Assembly (NCBI RefSeq): GCF_015706575.1
Contig: NW_024037076.1
Coordinates: 18,294,898-18,358,897, forward strand
Direction of reading: 5' to 3'
Origin: Patiria miniata
Lineage: Eukaryota; Echinodermata; Asteroidea; Valvatida; Asterinidae
DNA length: 64,000 nucleotides
Under the pieces are notes generated by a model, which saw only the letters and a program-made list of their open reading frames with translations, was not told the DNA's origin and did not search any database. Position numbers and translations under genes: made by a program. This document shows positions 1-11,325 of this stretch, one piece after another (within the stretch, counting starts at the first letter, position 1; every line of letters starts with the position of its first letter).

Positions 1-802
1 AATTTCATGGTTTTTCCTCACTGCATCTGTGAAAGAAAAATAGAAAACAATGCTAGAACCATCTCCCCCACCGTTTTTTTTTTCCAATCACGCTTTCTCT
101 GGCTTTTTTCCACCCACATCTTTTATTTTTTTTTAATCAAATTTGAAAGCCGGGAACTAATTTTGCTTCACACGTGGCTCCTTGAATCAAATTGTAGTTT
201 GCTTGGATGATTATTTTTGAATTTTCTGCATGGAAGAGCAGTTTGCATTGTTATGATTATTATTTTGGTCGCGGCTTTCTCTCTCTGCCGTTAATTTCAG
301 CAGGAGCTACAAATTTGAAAAGAAAAAAAATAGAAAACTGATTACTGATTTTTTTTCTCAATGTACCGGTAGATGTGATAGACATCAATTCAAACGAAGT
401 CTTCCGATGCGCTGTCTTTCAAAAAAAAAATTATATTTTGATTTGATGAAAACCGAGTCACCGTGCGGGAAATGAATTTGACTTGACATTTCAAATATAT
501 GATGTTGAAGGAAGGTAAAAGAATAGTTCTTTTTGTGTGTTGTTATTATTATTTATTTCTTTTGATCTGTGCACAATGTGTTGCCTCTGGCATCTAGCTC
601 ATGAAACAGGAAACTTTTTTTGTTCATTTTTGTGCAGTGCAGTCATGTCTGGTCATGGCTTGAATAAGAAGGATGCGGGACTGTTTATTCACAGTTACAT
701 GGATTGCGTTATTGTTCCTTACCAGGTTTTTTTTCAAATGGTAGATACTGGTTTATGACTTCTGACTAGCTCCCCTTGAAGACAGACATTGACAAAGTGG
801 GG
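1..802. other. No gene seen; A+T-rich DNA
   Basis: No frame here has credible coding character or paired splice sites. Poly-T and poly-A runs are common, and a TACCGGTA word lies near 364. The short open frames are rich in F, L and C, as expected from translated poly-T. I see nothing else I can support. Confidence 0.5.
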
Positions 803-870
803 AACTGCCAACATACAGCTGGATAGCTCAGTTGGTAACTGCCAACATATGGCTGGATAGCTCAGTTGGT
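803..870 (+). repeat. 34-bp tandem duplication leading into a tRNA-like sequence
   Basis: Two adjacent 34-bp units, at 803-836 and 837-870, differ at two positions. Each ends in GGATAGCTCAGTTGGT, which is the 5' part of the tRNA-like sequence that follows, including its A-box region. The D-arm half of the tRNA-like unit has therefore been duplicated together with about 14 bp of upstream flank, probably by slippage or unequal exchange. Confidence 0.85.
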
Positions 871-921
871 AAAGCACCGGAACGGCAATTCGGAGGTTGC
901 AGGTGCGAACCCGCTCCAGTC
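851..921 (+). pseudogene. tRNA-Ala(GGC)-like sequence, probable tRNA pseudogene or SINE head
   Basis: A cloverleaf can be drawn. Acceptor GGCTGGA pairs with TCCAGTC through one G-T pair. The D arm is GCTC...AAGC with one mismatch. The anticodon stem is CCGGA/TTCGG with loop ACGGCAA, placing GGC at 884-886. The B-box-like word is GGTGCGAACCC. Defects argue against a working tRNA: position 33 is C instead of the near-universal T, the T loop is one nucleotide short or the stem is mispaired, and the D stem has an A:C mismatch. No encoded CCA, poly-T stop or SINE tail is clear downstream, so a decayed tRNA and a truncated tRNA-derived SINE both remain possible. Confidence 0.55.
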
Positions 922-1244
922 AATTTGTTTGTTCAACTTACATTGCTTTTGTCCATAGACAGGACATCATCTGTCTGCTGTTGTGATTCTCAGAATCTCA
1001 TTGAGGTTTTTCTGTGAAATTCTAGTCAGGTTTGGCTCACTGGCTTCAAAACAAGTAACGGGTAATATTTTAATGCAACTTCTCTTTCCTAAATTCAAAT
1101 GTAGAATTTTTGATAAAAAAAACAACCACATGTGAGTGCAGAGTAGTACTGAGCAGCTATATATTTTAGTTGAAATTTAGAAAAAGTGGGAGTTACTCGC
1201 CCCTTGATATTTATGAGTGATGCAAGAATCTGACATCCTCGATA
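922..1244. other. No gene seen
   Basis: Sequence between the tRNA-like unit and the hairpin at 1245. No open frame, splice pair or repeat could be supported. Confidence 0.4.
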
Positions 1245-1298
1245 GCCAGGGTGGCCTTACTCGCGTCGTACGACGAACTCGGGTAAGGCCACCCTGGC
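1245..1298. repeat. 54-bp hairpin with perfect 16-bp arms
   Basis: Left arm GCCAGGGTGGCCTTAC (1245-1260) and right arm GTAAGGCCACCCTGGC (1283-1298) are exact reverse complements. The 22-bp centre contains its own 12-bp palindrome, CGTCGTACGACG (1264-1275). CpG density in the centre is far above the flanks. No target-site duplication is visible. It may be a tiny palindromic repeat element or a cruciform-forming site. Confidence 0.85.
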
Positions 1299-2238
1299 GA
1301 GCGCAAGGATGGAATCTGAGGAAAATTAAATTGTGGAAGAGGGGAAAATGCTGTAGCCTTCAAAGCATGAAATCAGAAAATAGATGTTTCTTCTTTTCCG
1401 GCAGTGGCGTGGATGTAATTAATGTCTACCGTTAAACTCCTTTCAGGTGCGCAGATTGACAGACATGAAATTTGCTTTACTTCACAAGATGGATACTATC
1501 TAAGAGAGTTTCCTCTGTAAATGTAAAATAGGGGCTCTTCGTCTTCCGCCCCTGTACTTTGGTTTGCAGTCAGGGGAGGGGCATTTGGACTCCTTTGAAA
1601 TCTGGTCCCTTGTACCCTTTTATTGGTAGAGCCCTGGTCTTGCCTGCCCAAGACGTCAGTGATCAATTGCAATGGTTGCGTTGTTGTAGAGCGCCCTTGC
1701 GCAGTTATTGGTTTTTTTATTACTTTCTTGCACTAACGTCTTGGGAATCTTGCAGTGATGGGGGGGGGGGGCGTATCTGTTTTATGTAAATGAGACCGTA
1801 AGTGTAAATATTTATATCTTCGAACAAAACGGCGGCTTCCCATTTGATACCGGTAGTCGTTCGCCTGGGGGTATCACTGTGTTGCATATCTAATTAGCGA
1901 TGTTTGATCATCGCACGTAGCTTATCTTCACTAAGGCATGCACAAGAATACCAATGAGTGCGTAGTTCATAGAGTCCTAAATTTACTCTACACCGGCACA
2001 GCTGCGTTCTGCGCCACATCGCCCAATCTCAGTATAAGGAGATTTTACTTAGTACCACTTGCGCGAGGTGCATACAATAAACAGTACTAGAGGGTGTTTC
2101 ACAAACATGATTAAATTTGTTGAACAAAATCGTTAAAAATGTATTATATTTGACTTTTTTATTTATGAATGGGAAAAAAATATATACTTGGCCGGTATTA
2201 AAGAAATACATTTAAAACCGACTAGGGGCCTGGTCACC

Positions 2239-2273
2239 GATAATGGCCCTCTTCTTCAGCTTGGGCCATTATC
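2239..2273. repeat. Short hairpin, 11-bp stem
   Basis: GATAATGGCCC (2239-2249) pairs perfectly with GGGCCATTATC (2263-2273) across a 13-nt loop. TTTAAAACC-like words occur on both sides (near 2210 and 2310), which may mark the ends of a small inverted-repeat element that I cannot delimit. Confidence 0.7.
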
Positions 2274-3039
2274 TGCGTCAGCTTGTTTTAAACATACTTG
2301 TTTAAAACCTGCCACACACATATATGAGTTACATCTGCTTTATTTGTTTAGATATCTCATTTTAAGGGAGACCTATCCTTTTTTTTTATTAACAATCACT
2401 GCCCTCCCCCCCCCCCTTATTCCAAGAGCGCAGGTGGCTAGGGTTAAATCCCTACCCTGGGGACTTGAGAGCACCACTCAGCTTATATTCCCCCAAGATG
2501 ACCAAAAACTCCGGGGGACCCCTCATCAGACAGTAATTCAAGCCATTAGAATAAATGGAGACTGGTGATTACAAATCTCTCACATTACTGTCATTTGAAG
2601 GTAGTGTCAGTCTGTCTGTATATCTGCAGTTTGGATCTCTCGCGCTTGTTATCTGGTGGAATAATGGTGACAGGTAGACACTCTGGAAAAAGAATTCTGG
2701 CGGTGATGTGGTTGATACCATCTGCATCAGACTTGCTGGTTTCACGACAAAGTGGCTTGCATTTAGCATGGAGGAATGAGAAGGCATGTAGTCTTTGGAG
2801 ACTTCATTAAAAGGACACTGTAGGAAGAATACAAATGCGCATAAGGCCATGAAATACGTCACAAACAATTTTTAAAAAAATCAAATAAAGGACTTGTGTT
2901 ATTTTTTAGCAGGAAAAAATCCTTTATAATTTCTTTTAGACTGACACTATGAGACCAATCCTTTAGATTTGAATTATGTTCAAGTTTCATTCTACATTGC
3001 CTTCTTTTTATTGAAACAACCTTTGTTCAAGAATCAGGT

Positions 3040-3335
3040 TATATTGCTGGGCCAATTTTCCTTTATGGTGATTGGTCATGAAGTTTAAACAACATGAATT
3101 ATTCATCAGCCACCCTCTCTTCATGGGGGGTTCCTCCAATGGCACACAAAGTCCACACAGCCAATCAGGATCCCTGTTAAATCAGACACGTTGAAACATT
3201 CGATATGAATTATTCATGACTTATTACCTTGCAGTCCAACGTGTGCAGTGGTGTGCAAGTGCATTAATCATTCAGAGGCCCCAGCCAATTGAAGTCAGCC
3301 AAAAGACTCCACCCCATTAAATATTCATGAAGGAT
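3040..3335. promoter_or_regulatory. Candidate regulatory block with two POU/homeodomain-like palindromic sites
   Basis: The 13-mer ATGAATTATTCAT occurs exactly twice, at 3094-3106 and 3205-3217, with a related AATATTCATGA near 3320. POU-homeodomain proteins are known to bind ATGAAT/ATTCAT palindromes. The block also holds CCAAT/ATTGG words and is free of homopolymers, unlike its surroundings. Function is inferred from motif recurrence only. Confidence 0.25.
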
Positions 3336-4271
3336 TTGGGGAGTGTTTTACAAACAATTATTGATAAACTGACAGGTACACCAACCAAGAAAAAAGAACA
3401 GAAAAGAAAAGGAAAAGAGAGTGTGTCTTCACTATATCTGTGGAGACCAATCATAGTCAATCACTGTAAATTTTTCATCAGAGTTTTGCATGAATGTTTC
3501 ATGTCACACTCTTTGAGAGTGATCAGAGTAGGGATGGGGGTAAGTTTGCTCCATCTTAGCGTCCGAGCTGTTTTGTCAAAGAGCACCATCAAAGATCCCC
3601 GCTGTTCCGCCCTGATTAATTCATGCTAAGCTGGTACAACCTGTTTTGAACTGCAGACGGTTGTGAATATTTCATACCGGGTTGACTATGGCTCCCATGT
3701 TTAACACTCTTTGGTTTCTTCCCTGCTGAAGTATCCGTCCCTTTTTGTTGTTGTCGTGGACGCATTTGTCAGTTGCTAAAGTAAACACCTCTCCAGGGGG
3801 CGTGGTTTTTTGTTTATATTTAAGCCAACGTTTTTAGCATTAATTAATCAAGAACATGAATAAGTAAACATTGTGAAAACCAACCGTAAACCTTGAAACA
3901 TTAATGCATCACAACGAATGCGAACTGAACCTCATGTAAGTGGAGAGTGTAGATCTGCACACATTTCAGGCCAAAACAGTTTTTTGAATATGTTCCTCTG
4001 CAATTGTAGAGGGTCCGTATCCAAAACAAAGCAATAGTATGCATTTTCAGCTAGTATAGCCAGAGAAACAAAGTGGAAAACAGGGTTTCATTTGCAAATC
4101 AACACATTAATTTCTGTTAAATCCATATTGAGTGCACGTATAGGGGATCAAGTCTATTGCATCTGCAGTGATGCACACTATAACCAAAAGTCTAGCCAAA
4201 ACAAGTTTCTTAAATGCCTTGTAAATTGAAAATTTAAAAACCTTCCTTCATAGATTACACATATCTAGTAG
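3336..4271. other. No gene seen
   Basis: Ordinary A+T-rich sequence with no supportable exon, RNA gene or bounded repeat. Spliced coding sequence too short to notice cannot be excluded. Confidence 0.4.
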
Positions 4272-4433
4272 TGTTGTGCATCGGGTCGGGTTGACCAGGC
4301 CAAACCGACCCAAACATTATAGATATAAACCGAATCCGAACCGAAACCGATCTAAACTCTCTAAAACCGAACCGACCCGACCCGACAAAAATTCAAGGAA
4401 ACCGACCGAACCCGAACCGACCCGAAAAAAACA
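4272..4433. repeat. Degenerate CCGAACC/CCGACCC minisatellite
   Basis: Variants of ACCGAACC and CCGACCCGA recur about a dozen times between 4300 and 4433. A reverse-complement stretch, CGGGTCGGGTT, lies at 4279-4289, so the locus could fold back on itself. The translated PTRPDK...EPEPTR string is simply the repeat read as protein. CpG density is high compared with the flanks. Confidence 0.75.
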
Positions 4434-5044
4434 TATATGTGGCTTGGGCAACTGTGTGAATACGCCTCTGCACACATTTTATTCACTCACTCATACATGT
4501 ATGCATTAATTACATGGTTTACTACATTGAGGGCATTCTGATCATCAGGCCCTGACACGACATGTAATTTTCATCATGCTCAAAAGAATAGACTTTCCTA
4601 TATTTTCTTGAACAGTCTGTTAATTAACCGTGCAGTGCATCTGCCATTATGACTTTTGTGCACAGTACCTATTTAGAAATTTCTAGAATTAATGTCATTT
4701 CATTCGATCATAGTGGAGCAAATGCTGTACCCTTGCCTCTTTTCCTTTTCATTCTTGATTTTTACTTGTTCATAAAACAACAATCAATGTTCTGAAAAAC
4801 TGCTCAACAGAAGAAAAAAAAATTCTTTCAAATCTTGGAAATTACACCATATTTTACTTTTAGCTTCTTCAACTTTTTTTTTTCTTTTCTTCGTTGATCC
4901 TTTCATCCAAAAAGCAATCTGTAAGAGCGGATGCGACTGAGATGAACATGAGGATGTTCCAAAGCTCTTAGATATTAAAACCCCCTCGACTGGAGAGGGT
5001 ACACTCTTCTGATGTCTTGTAAATTTAATCATCTCTCCTAGCTT

Positions 5045-5057
5045 GGGGGGGGGGGGG
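5045..5057. repeat. Poly-G tract (13)
   Basis: An uninterrupted run of 13 G, one of many long G or C homopolymers in the window. It could form a quadruplex, and its length is likely to vary between individuals. Confidence 0.9.
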
Positions 5058-5147
5058 TGACACAGCTCCACCGGCAAGAATGTCCTATCTAGTCATTCTC
5101 ACGGCATGCAGAAAATTACATGTTCTCATTATACTGGTTCTCTATTG

Positions 5148-5234
5148 TGTTCATTTGCTGAAAACAATCTTCCATGTGTTCATTTGCTGGGAACAATCGT
5201 TAATATGATCATTTGCTGAAAACAGTCCTTTGTG
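5148..5234 (+). repeat. Three 29-bp tandem repeats
   Basis: Units at 5148-5176, 5177-5205 and 5206-5234 share the core TCATTTGCTGAAAACAATC with a few substitutions each. All three have the same length with no indels, consistent with a small minisatellite. Confidence 0.85.
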
Positions 5235-5392
5235 AGAGACATTTTTAATCGAGAATTGCTCAGTCAGTATTGCAAAGGTTTCAGGAGAAATTTCTGACCT
5301 GTCAATATTCTCTGTCATATAACCTCAGATAGTGGCATGACCAATGGGCCCAATTTCATGCAGCGCATATTAGTCTTGCTCCAAGACTGCAT

Positions 5393-5688
5393 TTGGATTT
5401 TATTCACCCAGTCGGTGACAAGTGAAGTCCATTATCAACAAGATGAATCAAATCCAGTCTTGGCAATATTGGCAGCGCTACCCAGGATATTCCAAGCACT
5501 CTCTCACGCACGCTGTATTCAAGCCCATGCATTGGTGTGAGGTATGCTCGGAATTTCCCGGATAGCGCTGCCAATATCGCCAAGACTGGATATGATTCAT
5601 TTTGTTGATAGAGACCCCCACCGCCACCTGGCAGCTTTACCCCATTTGTACGGGGACTGGCTGCAAAAAAGGGGAATAAAACCTAAGT
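5393..5688. mobile_element. Foldback element, copy 1 (about 296 bp, long terminal inverted repeats)
   Basis: The ends read TTGGATTTTATTC and, reversed, TTAGGTTTTATTC. The inverted arms continue inwards through ATCAAATCCAGTCTTGGC, AATATTGGCAGCGCTACC and TTCCGAGCATAC-like blocks to a short central loop, so most of the element is arm. A second copy of nearly equal length is at 56512-56808. No transposase is encoded, and the end points are uncertain by a few bases because no clear target-site duplication is seen. I call it a non-autonomous foldback or MITE-type element. Confidence 0.75.
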
Positions 5689-5911
5689 TTAAGCTTAGAT
5701 TCAAAATGTTTAAATTTAAGAGTGGCTTTTGAGCCGCCCCCACCAATCAGTTCTCTTTCATCTTTATGTGGTTATATGTGTACAGTTAAGACATCAATGG
5801 GCATCTTTCTTTCTGTGTCTTTTGGCCAAAGATCTAGTGAATGATGTTTTGGCCTGTCCCCTGTCAACAGTGGGGAATATATCAACCCTCAACCATTTAG
5901 CAACCTGGATT

Positions 5912-6040
5912 CCCCCCCCCCCCCCTCCCTCCCCCTCCAGAGTTGTAATGACTCGACTCAACTCAACTCAGATCCTTAAAATGGCTCAACTCGACTCGGG
6001 TCACCAAATTCGACCAAATTTAGTGACTCGTTACAACTCT
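5912..6040. repeat. Poly-C tract plus ACTCG/ACTCA repeat bounded by a 10-bp inverted repeat
   Basis: C14 at 5912-5925 is followed by AGAGTTGTAA (5939-5948) and its exact complement TTACAACTCT (6031-6040). Between these arms ACTCG/ACTCA pentamers recur. The 102-bp unit 5939-6040 could be a small TIR element or a minisatellite; no target-site duplication is evident. Confidence 0.55.
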
Positions 6041-7529
6041 GTCCCTCTCACCAAACTTATGTCCATGCACTACATTTTGCACAATTCCTCTTTGTACTGG
6101 ATGAATATATTCTGTACCCCAGATAAATATACACACACAACTGAAAATGACACTGAAAAGTGCCTTCATTTTACATGTAACAGCTAACATAAGTTTTCTT
6201 CTATGCACCGTGGAGGAAGTGTCCTTCCTTTATGATTGCACAGACTACATATCTGCAGTGATTGTCATTACCATGTCTTCTGAATGTCTTCTGAATGTAC
6301 CTCATCATGCTATAGCGCTGTCCTGGCAGCAAATTTTTCTCTCCCCAGGAGCGGGTTTTCTCATCTTCTGATTGGTCCATGACGGGCATATCTAATGCCT
6401 TGTTCTCGACCGCACAAACGCAGCATGAGCTCTGCGTGTTGCTGGAAATGTTCCTTCCTCACTAATGTTATTTAAAAGACAAAAGGAGGAAAAGCGGGGG
6501 AAAAACACCAAAAGAAACACGAGGATTCGAACTGACTAGAAGTCACGTTTATTTCCAACCAGTCCAAAAATCTGCTGCCATGCGCCGGTAATTTATCATA
6601 TACCTTTATTTCTAAGTTCCTCCGTCGTTTGCCTCTGAAGAAGGTCTTGCTATGACTGACACATCAGGCCATGTTAATTTGTTGAGCTTTGTTTCTTATC
6701 ATTTTACCAATTCTCAAACAGTTTCTTGTTTTGTAGTGGTTGACTTTATTCCATTTTTTTTTTTGACCACAGATCACACTGCTGAGTTTTTCTGCCTGCT
6801 TGGCTGTCTCGAGAACATTTCCATTCAATTTTCTGCGCTTTCCAATAGCTCTTGCACCCTGCATAAAATAATTTTCAAATTACCTTGTTTTCAAAGGGTA
6901 GTTTTTATTCCTCTCTTGTGATTATTTTCTTTCTTGATTATAGCTCCTTCCAATATTGCTTCCCCCCCCCCCCCCGAGTTTCTTATTATATAGTCCCTCT
7001 ACGAATAATGAACAATGAAAAACACCTCCAACTATATCCTGCAAAAGAAAAAAATTAACGTTTCCGCGCTGGCGCAGTGAACAAAAGATGCCTCCCAACA
7101 AAAGTAATCATACAAAAACAGTCCCGTTGGCGGAATTTGATTATTTTGCCGTTCCGGACGTAATTATCGTGCGTGTCCTTTAGGATGTGTCTCCCCGGGC
7201 AATATGCAGTATTTTCACAGTGTTGTTGGGATTTGTTTCCACCAATGTTGTTGTTGAGGGAAATGAAAACTGACAATGAATAACACCATCATACATGTAC
7301 TTGTGTGGTATATTGGCACTTTGGATCTAGAGATCACTGTGAAGAACCCACAGATAGACAGATCATCTGAACAGACAGATCGGAGTCTTTAGTATGCTCG
7401 TGTTAAATGAAGATAAATTTGGTCACAACTATTGCTGACTTGTACCCCTTCCCTCACCCACTTAATTTACATATTAAAACAAAGACTTGACATTTTTACA
7501 ATAGAGAAGAGTGCCTGACTGTTTTTCTA
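6041..7529. other. No gene seen; one poly-C tract
   Basis: C14 lies at 6962-6975 and a duplicated 11-mer TGTCTTCTGAA near 6273. A tRNA B-box-like GGATTCGAACTG near 6523 has no matching A box or cloverleaf. No coding exon could be supported. Confidence 0.4.
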
Positions 7530-7800
7530 GAAGGGTCATCGCTCTATAAATTTCGGGTTCAAAGTGGGACATTTTTCCTGTCCCTGTCACCTTGGCACTT
7601 TGTGATGTGCCATTCGAGTATTATTAAGAATGACTTCAAACAATTTTGTTATTTGTTGGGTAGGTAGTTTGCTATTCATAATCACTCTTGGAGGATGACT
7701 GCATTAAGGAGTGCATCAGAATTATACAATCATAGATGTCAGATGTAACAGGGACGGGAAAAAAAGTGGACCCCGAATTTATAGAATGACCAAGAAATCC
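7530..7800. mobile_element. Inverted-repeat element of about 270 bp
   Basis: The left arm (about 7532-7588) contains TCTATAAATTTCGGG and TTTTTCCTGTCCCTGT. The right arm (about 7747-7795), reverse complemented, gives GGTCATTCTATAAATTCGGG and CCCGTCCCTGT. The arms are roughly 50 bp with several substitutions and small indels. No target-site duplication or coding capacity is seen. The layout fits an old MITE or foldback element. Confidence 0.6.
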
Positions 7801-8167
7801 TGCCTTTCCAACGATTAGCCTCTTCAAAAACACACAAAAAGCTTTAAAAGGTCCCAGAAAAGTTACTATGAAATACCTGTTTTTTTTATCTATTGTCATG
7901 AATCAAAAAAATCTCCTAAGACTATCACAGTACATGATCACAGTACATGAAATGCTGCCAAAGAATTCTATCACCTTCATTTTAAGAGTAACTACAAAAA
8001 TATTGGCTGCATGAAAACAATTGCTTCAAGAGGAAACAATGGTCATCTTTTAGGAATGCAAAGAAAACGGAGAAATGTATGGAATTTGATTTTGCAAAAA
8101 TATACCGGAAAACAAATTGAGATTAAATTCCATACTGTGTATTTCTTTTTATATATAAGAGCAATCT

Positions 8168-8690
8168 TTAAAGGGAATATACATCATTTGCTTTTGCTGT
8201 AATTTTCAGAAATGGATGGAATTGGGGGGTTGGAAATATATAGCAAATATAGTTACACTGACTTTTTTGAGGTTTTGGGTTCGAAAATGCTGTAAAAACC
8301 AAGAAAAACAATCTTTTTCCTGTAGTCTGGTTCCCTGACTCCATATAAGAAGAAACAGAGCAGTTTACATACATTGGGGAATTGTAAGGTCAGGGAACCA
8401 GTCTAGCTGGCTTGTATTCGTTCATAGGTGTGTAATCGATTGCAAACAAGTGCGATGGTCAATTGGGGCCAGTATTTGGAAAAAAAGCCAGTTTTTTTCA
8501 ACGCTGATCGGCCGATCAGTGTTGGAAATTGATACAAAAATAGCACTTTTCTTGAAAATAACAGTATACCAGGTGCCATGATTTTACAGGATGCTTTACA
8601 CTGTCATTCACTAACAGTCCAGCAAGGTATTTCAAAATGATTTGGTAGTTTTATTTTTTGATGTTTGCAAATGTTGTATTTTCCCTTTAA
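8168..8690 (+). mobile_element. TTAA-flanked MITE, copy 1
   Basis: The 515-bp element (8172-8686) lies between TTAA at 8168-8171 and 8687-8690. Its ends are AGGGAATATACATCATTTG and the complement of CAAATGTTGTATTTTCCCT. Inside are a second inverted pair (AGTCTGGTTCCCTGA ... TCAGGGAACCAGTCT, about 8326-8405) and a near-perfect palindrome centred on CGGCCG (about 8499-8524). TTAA targets are used by the piggyBac and Kolobok superfamilies; which applies here is not decided. It has no transposase. Related copies are at 58074-58713, 60043-60565 and, reversed, 62765-63306. Confidence 0.85.
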
Positions 8691-9399
8691 GTCAAGATTG
8701 GATTTTTCCAAGATGGAATTTATTAACAAACAAGTTGAATTTATCAGTACTGTATAGCATAAAAAAATAATCTCAAATAGAAATTGATCTGAACAGCAAG
8801 GAACACATTGAAACATAAGCCTATATTTCGTATAGTAAAAAGTATTCATTCAACAACACTGCCTTTTTTGTGTGTGTTTTTCGTAATAGTTTTTAAATGC
8901 AGTTATCATGCATTTTTTTTTATAGTTTTAAATATAGTGATCATGTATATTTTAATGACACGAAATTGTCACACTTCACTGACAAAACCTTCCTACAAAT
9001 GAACATGAAGCTTTTCAGCTTACTGAAGACAGTAAGGTCAAGCTCTTGTGATCAAGCATAAATAATAAATGGAAATATGGATATATATATTTAAAATACT
9101 GCACTCAGTACTTTTTATGCATGTGAAAAAGAAGAATTGTAAAGGAAATACACATAAACTGTCAATGACATCACATTCAGTTTCTTCACTGTCTGATTTC
9201 AATGTCACATCAGAATTTGAAGTAAAAGCGTTTCATCGCCAGTGGTCGTTTCCATTTCTGGATAGGAAACAAATGCACTCGTCTCATAAATTCAGGAATA
9301 GGATAAATCCAGCTTCTCTACTTTTTTTGTTTTTTAAATTCTTCTTCAGCATCCTCGTTGATAAGTGCCAATCCCACATTCCCCCCAATCCTTTAGAAA
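8691..9399. other. No gene seen
   Basis: Very A+T-rich sequence rich in poly-T. I see no exon or bounded repeat. Confidence 0.4.
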
Positions 9400-9419
9400 A
9401 TGGGGATTTTCATATTTGA

Positions 9420-9739
9420 TAGGGCTTTACTTTCTCCTAAGGATGAGCCCCTGGAGGATTTAAGCCCCCATTGTCGTGCCTTGGGATCAACTGCAAAAAG
9501 GGGAGTGGCCAAAAACAAAAACCTGTCTGCTCACCGACTTCAAATAAGATGCACAGGGACAGAGAGAAAAGCAGCATTTATTTCCCTTTCAGCTGTGGGG
9601 ACTCACATATTGCCCAATCGGAGGAGTAGTACATATTGCTTTTCTCCGAACTGCTGCCTCGCATACGGAAGCACAGTGAGTTAGAATTGGGAGCTGCTTA
9701 CTTGCTCTGAAGTATATTTCTCTGCCTTTTTTGCCACGA
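9420..9739 (+). other. Weak candidate non-coding 5' exon ending at a GTAAGT donor
   Basis: CACGAG is followed by GTAAGT at 9740-9745, a full-consensus 5' splice site. The preceding 300 bases are less A+T-rich than the surroundings and lack long homopolymers, but they carry no convincing ATG-initiated frame. If real, it would be an untranslated first exon spliced towards 11326 or 15.2 kb. The evidence is one splice signal plus composition, so chance is a serious alternative. Confidence 0.15.
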
Positions 9740-11325
9740 GGTAAGTTTTTTTTTTCCTTCTCCTTTCAAAAATGTAAGTCTAATTTTACCCCCTTTCAGT
9801 GCATGCACTTTGCATGTTTGTTTAGTGTCATGTTTGATATTTTCTGTTTGGAAATTGCTGTTGGGCAGATTGTAACAAAAGACTTTATGGCTGGGCTGAC
9901 TGTTAGTGTATTAAAGGTAAATGCTATAACATCTGATGAAACAAAATCTTAATATACATGTATGACAATATTTGTGGCTTATATTTAACTTATAGTTGAC
10001 TTGTGTTTCATTTTTTTTTATCTTTCATTGTTAGACATTTAGGTAATGTGCCTTTTTCAGGGACGTTAAATTTAGTCTTATAGTTGGTCCCAATACAGTC
10101 CCTTTATAACAACTATCTTTTTGCCACTAACAGATCTTTTGTCCTGTCTTATTGATTTTTTTCTTGACAGTTTACTGACCTCAACAGAAATCTGAATAGG
10201 GCATACAATAGGTTGTCTAAACAGTAACTAGATCCTTCCATTTACAAGTATAATATTGGTCAAGAAAAAGAGTGTCAAGTTGTATTCATCTTTTTGCTCA
10301 CTACTTGCCGGTATAATGACCAAAAACATTATTTCAGCACAAATATCAGGATATATTTCTAATATAGCCTCTCTATAAAAGTGAAAGGATAAACAAGAAC
10401 AAAGGCATTGGGAAAGTATTGTTTCAACTATGCAAACAAAAATTGCTAATGATGTCTTAATTTATTTAGATTGTATGATGTTCCTTAGACTGAGAAAGTT
10501 CGGATCTTTAGTGAATTTGGCTCCCATTTCTTAATGTTTTTCAATCACCTAAGTAGCTTTCACATATGTCATTTGTGTCATGAAAAAAAAAGGAACACTT
10601 AATACTATCATGAAATGTTTTTAAAGTTCTGTGTATTTGTTGGGTTGTTTGTTTTGATTGTTTGTGTGTGAACATATTTTGAAAACTTTACAGCATCCAA
10701 ATACTTGAATTTATCAGCAGTGACAAGAATTACTAGGTCGTTAAGAGGTTTTTTTTTATCATACTTTTCTTTTTGGGGGGAGGTGGGCATGTATACTGAA
10801 CTTTATATTCACCCCCTTCACCGGGTGCTGCATTACAAGGGGTTTGTACATTCCTGGAAAAAAAGTGTTCACTTAAGAAGTGGAATAAAGTAAAAAGCTG
10901 TCCTTACTTTTGAAATTTATTTTGTCAAATTAAACCGCCAATTTTAGTTTGACAAAGGTGTGAAATTACTCTGCAAATCTTGTGTTTGGGGTGGCAAATG
11001 TTTTAGATCCATGAGTTTATAGAGTAGCTTCTTCCACATGTATCTCTGCTTTGCATTGTTAATCGCGTTCTAAATCTTGTTCAGAGAAAGTCAATTTTGT
11101 TATAAAAACACTGGAATATAGCAGCACAGCCAAATCAGCAATATGTAGTGAATTTTGTCAGGAGAAATTGTGTACGAATGTTTATCTGATCAGTTCCAGT
11201 TGTAAAATGGGGGATGTTAGAAGCATTCATCATTCAACAGAACATTATGCTCTTGTTTTGTAAAGTAAAATGTAGTCTTGACTTTGTCGTGTAAAAAAAT
11301 GGTTCATTTCAATTTTCTTTTACAG

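Noticed and set aside
4276..4509. Arg/Pro-rich small protein
   Set aside because: The amino-acid pattern is only the CCGAACC minisatellite read in frame.
5729..6187. 152-codon open frame
   Set aside because: Runs through C14 and the ACTCG repeat; the poly-Pro stretch is translated homopolymer.
6515..6600. tRNA gene on the minus strand (B-box-like TTCGAATCC)
   Set aside because: No A box or cloverleaf could be drawn.
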